In this document: piece by piece, positions 1 through 8,500 of the stretch
Layout of the letters: each line of letters starts with the position of its first letter
Position numbering within the stretch: the stretch's first letter is position 1
Assembly (NCBI GenBank): GCA_900553005.1
Contig: USBU01000025.1
Location: forward strand, 1-10,419
Direction of reading: 5' to 3'
DNA length: 10,419 nucleotides
Origin: an uncultured Eubacteriales bacterium
Lineage (GTDB): Bacteria > Bacillota > Clostridia > Christensenellales > Pumilibacteraceae
Translations under genes and position numbers: made by a program
Notes under the pieces: generated by a model
The model's database searches: none
What the model was told of the DNA's origin: nothing
Seen by the model: only the letters and a program-made list of their open reading frames with translations

Positions 1-48
1 CGAGATGTAGCTCCGTCTCGTGGGCTCGGAGATGTGTATAAGAGACAG
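1..48 (+). other. Nextera P7-side adapter with i7 index (library artefact)
   Basis: This is not genomic DNA. Positions 1-6 are the end of the P7 oligo (CGAGAT), 7-14 an 8-base index (GTAGCTCC), 15-29 the Nextera read-2 sequence, and 30-48 the 19-bp Tn5 mosaic end AGATGTGTATAAGAGACAG. The index reads GGAGCTAC on the other strand, which I recall as Nextera XT N718. Native sequence starts at 49. An ORF crossing this segment (20-205, N-terminus MGSEMCIRDR) is an artefact. Confidence 0.98.
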
Positions 49-175
49 GTTTGTTATCCTTGCTTTTATATCTATGAAATACGCATTAAAGCGGCTGCTA
101 TTTGACGCTAAATTTTATTATAAAAATCCCCCTGCGCCTTATTATCGGTCGCGGGGGGGGGGATATATTTTCCCG
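49..175. other. Non-coding stretch downstream of uxuA
   Basis: This is AT-rich sequence between the left adapter and the uxuA stop codon. Apart from the terminator-like hairpin at 122-157 I see no gene, RNA or repeat in it. The contig breaks off here, so the next gene downstream is unknown. Confidence 0.6.
122..157 (-). terminator. Probable intrinsic terminator after uxuA
   Basis: On the minus strand a C-rich arm (153-157 with 150-152) pairs with a G-rich arm (128-132 with 134-136), with one bulged base at 133 and a 13-base loop. It is followed directly by ATTTTTATAATAAAATTT, a T-rich tract. The structure begins about 20 bases past the uxuA stop, as expected for a factor-independent terminator ending the oxidoreductase-uxuA transcript. 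The C-run is ten bases long on the minus strand (G-run 153-162 on plus), more than the stem needs, so the exact length may be a sequencing error. Confidence 0.6.
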
Positions 176-1210
176 TTATCTCTGTTTTTCAGCCGCTTCA
201 AATAATCCGTTAAGGTAAGCGGCGCCTAAAGCACGGTCATAAAGGCCGTATCCCGGTTTTCCGCTTTCCCCCCAGATATTGCGGCCGTGGTCGGGCCGCA
301 CATAACCGTCAAAGCCGTTGTCGACCAGCGCTTTTACAATAGCGTACATATCCAACGAGCCGCAGCAGCTTAGATGAGCGGTTTCGGCAAAATCATGCTC
401 GGCGGAAAACTCGATGTTTCTCAGATGAGCGAAATGTATTCTTCCGGCCGCCGCATATTTAGCCGCAAGTTTGGGAAGGTCGGGCCGGCCCGCGCCTAAG
501 CTGCCCGTACAAAGAGTAAGCCCGTTTGCCTTGGAGGGCACTGCGGCAAACAATCTGTCAAGATCCTGCTCCGTGGATACGATACGAGGCAGACCGAATA
601 AATCCCACGGCGGATCGTCCGGATGCACAGCCATTTTTACGCCGTTTTCCTCGCATACGGGAATAATTTGCTTGAGGAAATAAACATAGTTTTCAAAAAG
701 CTTTTCATGGCTGACCTCTTTATATGCCGCCAAAAGCTCTGAAAGCTGTTCTTTGGAATAGCTTTCATCCCATCCGGGAAGAGACAGGTTGGACGGATCA
801 AGCTTTTTGATATCGTCGTCACGGTATGCAAGAGAATACGAGCCGTCGGCATTTTGCTTATTGAGCACCGTGCGCACCCAATCGAATACAGGCATGAAGT
901 TGTAACATATAACTTTTACTCCGGCCTGTCCCAGACGACGGATATTCGTCTTATACGCCTCTATATATTCGTCGCGGCGGCCGCGGCCAAGCTTTATGTC
1001 CTCATGTACGGGCACGCTTTCGATAACTTCCATTTCAAGCCCGGCAGCCGAACATGCGGACTTTAGCTCGTCAACGGACCTTACGCTCCACTCCTTTCCG
1101 GGCGCCACGTCGTAAACCGCCGTCACCACTCCCGACATGCCGGGTATCTGCCGTATAAACTCCAGCGGCACGGAATCGGAAAGCCCGTACCACCTGAACG
1201 TCATTTTCAT
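176..1210 (-). CDS. uxuA: Mannonate dehydratase (EC 4.2.1.8)
   Basis: This cytosolic enzyme dehydrates D-mannonate to 2-keto-3-deoxy-D-gluconate in the glucuronate branch of hexuronate catabolism. The 344-residue product matches the shorter Gram-positive form (the E. coli enzyme is about 394 residues). It has a TIM-barrel-type fold with the family motifs in order: N-terminal FRWYGLSD (5-12), CYNFMPVFDW (102-111), VHPDDPPWD (195-203), LCTGSLGAG (233-241), HFAHLRN (259-265) and VRPDHGR (304-310). His196, Cys234, His262 and Asp307 are the expected divalent-metal ligands (Mn2+ in characterised relatives). The ATG at 1210 is chosen because CAGGAG at 1221-1226 sits ten bases upstream; a second ATG two codons in is placed less well. 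It is the last gene of the block, 116 bp behind the oxidoreductase. The call is firm; actual substrate flux is inferred. Confidence 0.96.
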   Translation of the reverse strand: MKMTFRWYGLSDSVPLEFIRQIPGMSGVVTAVYDVAPGKEWSVRSVDELKSACSAAGLEMEVIESVPVHEDIKLGRGRRDEYIEAYKTNIRRLGQAGVKVICYNFMPVFDWVRTVLNKQNADGSYSLAYRDDDIKKLDPSNLSLPGWDESYSKEQLSELLAAYKEVSHEKLFENYVYFLKQIIPVCEENGVKMAVHPDDPPWDLFGLPRIVSTEQDLDRLFAAVPSKANGLTLCTGSLGAGRPDLPKLAAKYAAAGRIHFAHLRNIEFSAEHDFAETAHLSCCGSLDMYAIVKALVDNGFDGYVRPDHGRNIWGESGKPGYGLYDRALGAAYLNGLFEAAEKQR

Positions 1211-1220
1211 AATTTTATAT

Positions 1221-1239
1221 CTCCTGAAAAAATTTTATA
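1221..1239 (-). promoter_or_regulatory. uxuA ribosome binding site and possible internal promoter
   Basis: CAGGAG at 1221-1226 is the Shine-Dalgarno site that sets the uxuA start. Just upstream on the minus strand is TGTTATAAA (TATAAA at 1234-1239), which resembles an extended -10 element, but I see no good -35 hexamer 16-18 bases further up. It may give uxuA its own start site in addition to read-through from the oxidoreductase gene. The rest of the 1240-1326 spacer shows only weak GC stems. Confidence 0.35.
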
Positions 1240-1326
1240 ACATAAATCCGGGTTTTAACGCCCGTCCCAAGTCTCAAAATCAATAAGCCCTTATCCGAAA
1301 AAACGCAGCCGGGACTTAAAAAACTT

Positions 1327-2325
1327 TTACAGCGCGTTAAAATCCAATTTGCGCGCCTCGCCGTTCGAACGGTACAGCTCCAGCGCTACCTTGACCGCTT
1401 TAAAGGCCTCCTTGACTCCGACGGAAAATTTTCTGCCCGTTTTGATACAATCGTAAAAATCCCTTATAAGATGCAAGTGTCCGTTGCCCCAGTAGTCCTT
1501 TGCGATAATATCCGTCTTTTCATTGATCGCGATCGCGTTGCCCGCAGCGTCGTACAGCTTATTGCCTAAAGCAGTATAGCTGCCTTTTTCCGTCGATAAG
1601 GAAAGTATCACGGGAGTATTATCCGCGTTTGCGGTAGTAGCGTAAAAAACAGCCTTAGCTCCTCCGGCAAACTCGATATAAATTTCCGCAGTATCCTCCT
1701 CGTCTATTATTCCCTTGAGATGATTATTGGATACCGATCCAGTAACGGCGATCGGCTCTCCCAGCATCCATATAGCAAGGTCAAGCGTATGAATAGCCTG
1801 ATTCATCATTACGCCGCCGCCCTCGCGTACCTTTATTCCTCTCCAATCTGTGCTTTTATAATAATTCTCGTCGCGCGACCAGGCCACCGCGGCAAAAATT
1901 CCGCGCGCGGACTGAGTATTTGCAAGACTTTTAAGCTTTTCGTTAGTCTCAAGATACCTGTTTTGAAAGCATACGCCGAGCTGAGCCGAGGAAAGCGCTT
2001 CCGCCTCGATAAGCTGCCGATACTGACCTTCGTCAATGCAAACGGGCTTTTCGCAAAGCACGTTGACGCCGCGCTTAAGAGCCGCAACGCTCATCTCGCA
2101 ATGCTCGTAATGAGGCGTACAAACATGCACCGCGTCCGGTTTTACCTCGTCAAGCATTTTAACATAATCGGTATATACCGCGCAGTCCAAGGAATATTCG
2201 GCTTTAAGCTTTTCAGCCTTTGCCGCCGTCCTATCGCAAAGGGCGACCAACGTTCCTTTAAGATGCTTCACTACGTCTATATGCGTGCGCGCTATGCTGC
2301 CGCAGCCGATAACAGCGATTCTCAT
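1327..2325 (-). CDS. Gfo/Idh/MocA-family NAD(P)-dependent oxidoreductase
   Basis: This is a two-domain sugar or sugar-acid dehydrogenase of 332 residues, a normal length for the family. The N-terminal Rossmann fold carries the dinucleotide motif GCGSIA (7-12), the acidic-ending second strand ALCDR (28-32), HVCTP (67-71) and the conserved CEKPV (91-95) with Lys93 as the usual catalytic/cofactor-site lysine. The C-terminal alpha/beta domain has GGGVMMNQAIHTLDL (169-183) with His179 at the catalytic position; Asn175 stands where many relatives have Asp. The ATG at 2325 is preferred over an upstream TTG at 2382: GGAGG (2336-2340) lies ten bases before it, the GxGxxA motif follows at once as usual, and the likely promoter lies between the two starts. 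The position ahead of uxuA suggests a substrate in hexuronate/aldonate metabolism, but substrate cannot be read from the sequence. It is not the UxuB (long-chain mannitol dehydrogenase) family. Confidence 0.93.
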   Translation of the reverse strand: MRIAVIGCGSIARTHIDVVKHLKGTLVALCDRTAAKAEKLKAEYSLDCAVYTDYVKMLDEVKPDAVHVCTPHYEHCEMSVAALKRGVNVLCEKPVCIDEGQYRQLIEAEALSSAQLGVCFQNRYLETNEKLKSLANTQSARGIFAAVAWSRDENYYKSTDWRGIKVREGGGVMMNQAIHTLDLAIWMLGEPIAVTGSVSNNHLKGIIDEEDTAEIYIEFAGGAKAVFYATTANADNTPVILSLSTEKGSYTALGNKLYDAAGNAIAINEKTDIIAKDYWGNGHLHLIRDFYDCIKTGRKFSVGVKEAFKAVKVALELYRSNGEARKLDFNAL

Positions 2326-2342
2326 AAGCTTAAAGCCTCCTG

Positions 2343-2377
2343 TAGTAATATTGTACCACGAAACGGCCTGACGGCAA
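2343..2377 (-). promoter_or_regulatory. Probable sigma-A promoter for the oxidoreductase-uxuA unit
   Basis: On the minus strand TACAAT (2350-2355) is preceded by TGG, giving an extended -10, with TTGCCG (2372-2377) 16 bases upstream as the -35. Transcription would start near 2343, leaving an approximately 18-base leader that contains the GGAGG site at 2336-2340. Position, spacing and ribosome site agree, but this is a reading of consensus only. Confidence 0.55.
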
Positions 2378-2420
2378 AGCAAATAAATTGCATATTGCGC
2401 CTAAATTTTTTGCAATAACA

Positions 2421-2448
2421 AGCAAACGCATACATAATCCCTATGCGT
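2421..2448. promoter_or_regulatory. Possible operator: 7-bp dyad with cre-like half
   Basis: ACGCATA (2426-2432) and TATGCGT (2442-2448) form an inverted repeat with nine bases between. The overlapping minus-strand string TGTATGCGTTTGCT (2421-2434) differs by one base from the CcpA cre pattern TGWAARCGYTWNCW. It lies about 45 bp upstream of the proposed -35. Catabolite or hexuronate-regulator control would suit a uxuA operon, but the match could be chance. Confidence 0.25.
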
Positions 2449-2481
2449 CGCTTAAACCGCATGAAATTATAGCCGTTATTA

Positions 2482-2520
2482 CGTCAAAGGTCCGCGGCGC
2501 TATACCGCAGACCTTTGACG
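2482..2520 (-). terminator. Strong hairpin after the giant gene, terminator-like but without a U-tract
   Basis: CGTCAAAGGTCCGCGG (2482-2497) pairs with CCGCAGACCTTTGACG (2505-2520) over 16 positions with a single mismatch and a 7-base loop. It begins 32 bases beyond the giant gene's stop codon. The minus-strand sequence that follows (TAATAACGGC) has no run of T, so it is not a classical intrinsic terminator. It may stabilise the mRNA 3' end, work with Rho, or be a protein-binding palindrome. Confidence 0.5.
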
Positions 2521-2552
2521 AGAAGTATGATTAAGAAGTCGATAAAGCTGAT

Positions 2553-5500
2553 TTAAGCGCCGAAATGCGCGTCAAGATAAGTAAAAACCTCCGCCGGAGT
2601 AAGCGCCTCGTTTGCCAAGACTATATCGTCCATGGTGAACGTATTGTCGGCGTACCAATCCTGAGTCCATTCACTGGTAGCGGTGCTGCCGACATTGGAG
2701 CTGCCTACTCTGAAATTAAGTCCGTCGCCGGACCCGAGAGAAACGTCGTCGGCCAAAGCAAAGCTGCCGGATCCCGCAAACTTATAATTGACGTAAACGA
2801 CAACCTGAGCTTTTCCGTTGTTTCTTTCAAGAGTCACGGTAATATTGGTCCAAGTATCCGCCAAGCTGTCCAACTCGCTGACCGTAAAGCCGTAAGTACC
2901 GCCATTTGCGCGCACTCTTATATGATTTTTACGTATCGACACGCAGAAGCCGGCGGTCGCGTCGGGATTTGTCGTGCCGAACAATGCGACATTAGAGCCG
3001 TTTTCAGTAAGCGCTGTCGTAAAGTCCATTTTAGTCCAGACGGAAACCGTAAAGCTGCCGGTAGAAATGTCGAAGCCGGAAACCTCGTAGAAATTATTGA
3101 GCGGATTAACCTTGACGGCCTTATCCTCACCGCCCTCGCGTCCCTCGACGACGTTCATTTCCGCGCCGTCGGCAACGGCCATCGTAACTTCCGACTCGGC
3201 AACGGAATTGGAAGCCGTGCCGTCCGCAAAATCAAAATCGCCTTTCAAGTCAACCTGAGCGGCCGAGTACTGAGCGTCAAACTTATCGAAATAAGCCCTC
3301 ATGTTTTCGGGTGAAACGACCGAACCGGTTACCACCAAGCCGGAAACGCCGAGCCAATACTGGTTGGTTGACGGCATCGCGCCGGATTCCGCCCACATTT
3401 CGCCGTTTATAGAACCCATGACGAAATTTTTAGACGAGCCGTAAGACAGACTTTCGTCGGCGGTCAGCGTCTTGGTCACAGAACCGACCTTAGTATAATT
3501 TACATAGACCGTAATCGTTATTTCCTTAGCGACGGAGCGGTCGAACGTAAACATCAGATGCGTCCAGTCCGTGTACTGCGCAAGATTGTGATTTATCGGA
3601 AAATTACCGGATACGCCAGCCATTCTGAAACGGAACATAGTGCTGTTTGCGTAAACGTTAATACCCTTGGATACGTCCGTATTGCCGGTGGAGAACAGTA
3701 TATATCCTCCGCCGCCCGAAGCGATTTTATCAAGGTTATCGGCGTTGAACGCAACCGTAAAGCTGTCGGTGCCAAGCTCTATACCCTGATACACCTTGCC
3801 GCCCTGAACATTATTGTTTTTGTTGGAAACGGTATCGATATATCCGGAGTAAGCGTCGTTGATATACGGCTCTACGAAAACTACGGAAACCTGAGCAGTA
3901 ATATCCTCATAAGTTACGGTGATTTCTTTAGCCGCGGCATATTCCCTGGCCGCTGCCTCGGGCATCTTTATGATGTAGTCGCCGGCGGCGCTCCCTGCGG
4001 TCACATAACCGGAAAGCTCGCCGAAATCCACGTTATCGAGCCCTACCGTACCGGCCTCGTCGGCGGTGACGCGGACGGACTGAGTAACGTAACCGTCAGC
4101 GTCTATCTGTGCCTCGTAAAGCTTGATATCGTCGATATAAAGCGTCGTAAGGCCTACATATTCTATAAGGAAAGTTTTAGTGATTCCGTTATAGGTATAG
4201 GAGACGTAAACGCCGCCGGAGAAATCGTTAAGCTTATCGGCGGGAATGGTTAAAGTATAACCACCACCCGCGGAAACAACGTAGTCCTTTATCTCGTCTC
4301 CGAAGGTTACTCCCTCGGTAACGACGGTTTCAGTCGGATTTAAGTCCTTTACGATAAGTTCATGCGTATAACCCGCTTCTGTCACGGACATAAAGTCGAA
4401 CGTTACGTCGTCCAAAGCGAATGCGGTCTTATCCTGCATAGTCTCTACGTAGCCGAAGAATCCGTCAAGCTGTCTTTCGTTTACGGCGCCGCGGTACAAG
4501 ACAAAATTATCGATAGAGGAATTCTTGTTGGAGCTGCTTGAATTGCCTCCCAAATAAACCGTGCCGGTGCCCAAAGACTGTCCTTCGGAGAACCAGAATT
4601 CCTTTTCCTGAGCCTTTACGCCGTCAAGATAAAGCGTAATCAAAACCTTTTCGGGCGTCGAATAGGTATTTGTAATGCTAGCGTCTCCGTTATAGCTGCC
4701 GTCCTCGTTATATCTCATGGCAGTAGTCGTATGCTCCGCGTCGTAGCCGGCGTTACGCTGAACAACCAGCGTAACATTCTGCCAGGCGTCGGTTTTCACC
4801 TTACCGGCGGCGAAATAGAAGTCGTGATCGTTCCTGCCGAGCTGCAAGCGGAAAGCGTTTCTGCCGCCGTGAGCGGAAAGCTGCACGGTGCAAGGCTCGC
4901 CGTCGTTACCAAGCATGGAATCGATAAGCACATAAGACGCGTTGCTGCCCGCAAAGTCCGCGGAATTGATTTTGACGTCAAACGAGAGCGTAAAGCTTTC
5001 CGTACCGAAAGTAAGCTCGTTTATCGCAAGCGTATCGGTCGCACAGTTGACGTCGAGCGCTTTGTCGCCGACGTAGCTGCCCTCTTTTGCGGAGAATTTT
5101 GCGGCGCTGCCCTTGGCGGGCGCGGCCGTATGCGCGGCGGCATAGTCGTGAACGTCGCCGTCAAAGCTGAAATACGCCTCGGTATCCGCAGCTATAGCGT
5201 CAAAGCTCCAGTCTATATAATTAACCGTAAATTGAGCGGTAAGCGCAGTTGAAGCGGTCTTTGTCGCAGTAACCGCATGAGAAGCCGCCGCCTCCATAAC
5301 GCTTGCCGGAACGGTAAATTCATAGGTACCGTCGCCGTTGTCGGTCGCATAATCGTTCCACTCCCCGAAGGTAACTCCGGTTACGGGCACGCTGGACGCA
5401 GTATCCGCGTAAACGCCTACCGTAAACTCATAACTCTCCTCCGATTTGTCAGTCGTATATAACGTAATCTCATCGTCGGAAAGATAGATCGCAGTGAGAG

Positions 5501-8500
5501 CGGTATAGGAAATTTCGAAATCCTTGGTTACGCCGTTTAACGTAACAGTCACGGTCATAGGCTGCACAAATTGTTCTATAACGTCGTAAGGCACAGTCAG
5601 AGTATAAGCTCCGTCCGTCTCCTTGATCTCCGCTCCGTCGGGGAGCCCGTCGAATGAGGCGCCTGCAACCGAAACGTTTTCACTAAGCTTACCGATCTCA
5701 AGCTGAGTTACGTAAGGCTGGCCCTCGGTCACGTCGGCATAAGTAATGGCAACGTCTCCGAAAACCCACGCGTTTTTAGCCAAAACGTCATCATAATGGC
5801 TGTCAAGAAGCTTAATCTGATCATCGGTCAGCACGCCTCTTTGCAGCATAAAGTTGTCGTAACGAATATTAACGTCAGTAACAGCCGGATAATTTCCGTT
5901 AACGTCGTCCGCGCTGCCGGACGCTCCCACGCCCAGGCTGTTGTAGCCCGCAACGTCAAACGAATAGTCGGATTTTACGTCCACGGTTTTAGTCAAAATC
6001 TTTTCGTCGTCCAGCCAGAAGGAGAACGTAAGTTTATCTGCAACGCTGCGATCGAAGGTGTAAGTCCACCGCTGCCAGCCGCCTATTTTAGCGAAAATAT
6101 CCGCGCTGCCGATATGATTGGTGGTTCCGCCGACCCGCACCTGCATTGTGTTGTCGCCGCGCACGCGTACCGAGAAGCCCTCTGTGCCATCCACGCTGCC
6201 GGTGCCGAACAAAATAAACGCATACGTGTTACCCGGATAGCTCTTAACGTCGTCGCCGTTGATCACCGCCGAAACGGTGAAGCTGTCCGTACCGAGAGTT
6301 ACGTTATCGAACTTCAGCGCGCGCTGCTTCATGTTTGCAACGTAATACTTATTGTCCTCGTAAACGCGCTCGCCTCGTCTCATCGAAGATGCATGAGCGT
6401 TTACAACGTCGTTGGTATTGCCGTTGAAATCGGCAAATATCTCGGTTGCCGCGGATATCTCAGCGATTTCCGCATCCGACAGAGCCGTATATCCTACAGT
6501 AAAGGAAGCGGGCTCGGCCGTTTCAAACTCGACCTCCACCGTCACCGGCGCGTCAAGTCCTTCGATTATCTCCGCGCTTACCGTAAAGGTATATGTTCCG
6601 TCCCCGTTATTTACAGGATTGCCGAGCGCTCCGCTGACAAATGTTGCGTTTTTCAAAGGAACGCTGTGCGCGCTGTCGGCATAAACGCCCACCGTAAACA
6701 CGTAGTCGTCCCCGACTTTATCCTTTTTGAAGAAATTGATTTCCGTCTTGTCGACGTAAACCGCTTCAAGCGCGGTATAAGTAACGGTAAACTGCTTGAC
6801 TATATTGCCGACAGTCGCCGTCACGGTAACGCCGCCGGAATACTGACCGATAGCCTCGTAAGGAATGCTGAGCGTATATACGCCCTCCGCCTCGGTTACG
6901 GCAGCGCCGCCCACAAGCCCGCTAAAGCTTATACCGGTAAGGTCAGACGCGCCGTTAAGCTTGAGCTGAGCGGTATAATCTTCTCCCTCGGTAACGTCCG
7001 CAAAGCTGAAGCTTACGTTGCCGATACTCCAAGCCGCCCGGGCAAGAATTTCATCGCGGACTCCGCTTAAGAGGATAACCTCCTTTTCGGAAAGCGCCTT
7101 ACCGATAAGCATAAACTCGTCGATACCGACGCTTACGTCGGGATAAGCGGCGCCGTTTAACATATCGTCGAAACCGGGAGCGCCGATACCGAATACCGCT
7201 CCTTCCGCACCGTCAAGCGAAACGTCCGCGGCAACGGCCAGCGTTGCGGTATGAACAAGCTTTTCGTCAATGTAAACTCTTACGGTTATATCGGCTTGAG
7301 CGCGGTCAAACACAACCGTCCACCGCTGCCAGCCGTCAAGAGCGGCAAACACGGCGTCAGTGCCGGAGTCGTCGCGCGCTCCCATGGCCTTTATCTGGAA
7401 GGCGTCGGGCTTAGTGCCGGACTCGTCGTGTCTTATTCTCACGCTGAAGCCCTGAGCGTTATCCACCGCGCCGTCTACGCTGCCGGTACCGAACAGAACC
7501 ACGGGATACCCCGCATTGCCGGTAGTCGCGCTTAAAATATCGTCGCCGTTTACCATCATGGATACCGTAAAGCTGTCCGTACCCACGGAGGCGTCAAGCT
7601 TAGCGGCGTATTTTCTTTGATTGGTCACATAGTATTTGTCGCCGGAATAAGAATCCGCTTTGTCAGCGAAAACAGCCTCTCCGCGGCGCATGGAAGCGTC
7701 CTTACCGTTTATCGACTCCTTAAAGCCGTTATCGAAATCAAGATACGCATCCGTAGCAGCCGCGATAGCGGTTATTTCATCCTCGCTGAGGTAAGCATAC
7801 TCAACCGAGAACGAAGCCGGTTCGGCCGCGCCGAATTCCACCTCCACCGTTACGGGAGCCTTAAGTCCTTCGATAACGTCCTCGGAAACAGTAAAGGTAT
7901 ATGTTCCGTCCCCGTTATCGACAGGATTTCCCAGCGAACTTGTAAACGTTGCGCCGACTACAGGCACAGTATTGTTCTCGTCCGCATAAACGCCGACGGT
8001 AAACACATAATTTGCGCCCTCCTTGTCGCCGGTATAAAACACCAGCGCATCGGTATCGAGGTACAATCTGTCAAGCCCGTAGTAAGTAATCGTAATCTGC
8101 TTGGTTACTCCGCCGTAGGTATATGTGGAGGTAACTCCGTTTTTGAACAGCTCAGCTTCTTCGGCGGAAACGTGGAACGTAAAGTATTCGTCCGACTGTC
8201 CGCGGGTAATGTACTTATCAATCTCATCGCCGAAAGTAACGTCGGTGAGATTTACAGTGCCGTCTGCCGTATATCCGGTGACGTAAATCTGGTGCGTATA
8301 ACCGTCGGCCGCATCCACGTCGGAGAAATCAAACGTGATATCGTCCGTACCGAAAGCAAACTTTGCATCAAGCTCCTTTACATACTGCAGGAGATTATAC
8401 ACGTCGTTTACGGTCATCACGCCGTCGTACAGCATGAATCCGTCGATACCGACGTTGACGTCGGTGACGCCGGGATAGCTGCTGGTATCCGCTACGGAAC

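Noticed and set aside
20..205. Small plus-strand ORF beginning MGSEMCIRDR
   Set aside because: Its first codons lie inside the Nextera adapter, and the remainder is non-coding sequence plus the end of uxuA in antisense.
2326..2382. Longer oxidoreductase with a TTG start at 2382
   Set aside because: The extra 19 residues (MLCRQAVSWYN...) are not part of a Rossmann domain, cross the likely promoter, and lack a ribosome site. The ATG at 2325 has GGAGG ten bases upstream and is followed at once by the nucleotide-binding motif.
1720..2418. Plus-strand ORF of 232 codons opposite the oxidoreductase
   Set aside because: It is antisense to a clear Gfo/Idh/MocA gene and shows no family motif of its own.
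2466..2487. Perfect TATAAT (2466-2471) with TTGACG (2482-2487) on the minus strand as a promoter
   Set aside because: The spacer is only ten bases, far from the 16-18 needed, and the TTGACG is one foot of the hairpin. The extended -10 at 2350-2355 fits better.
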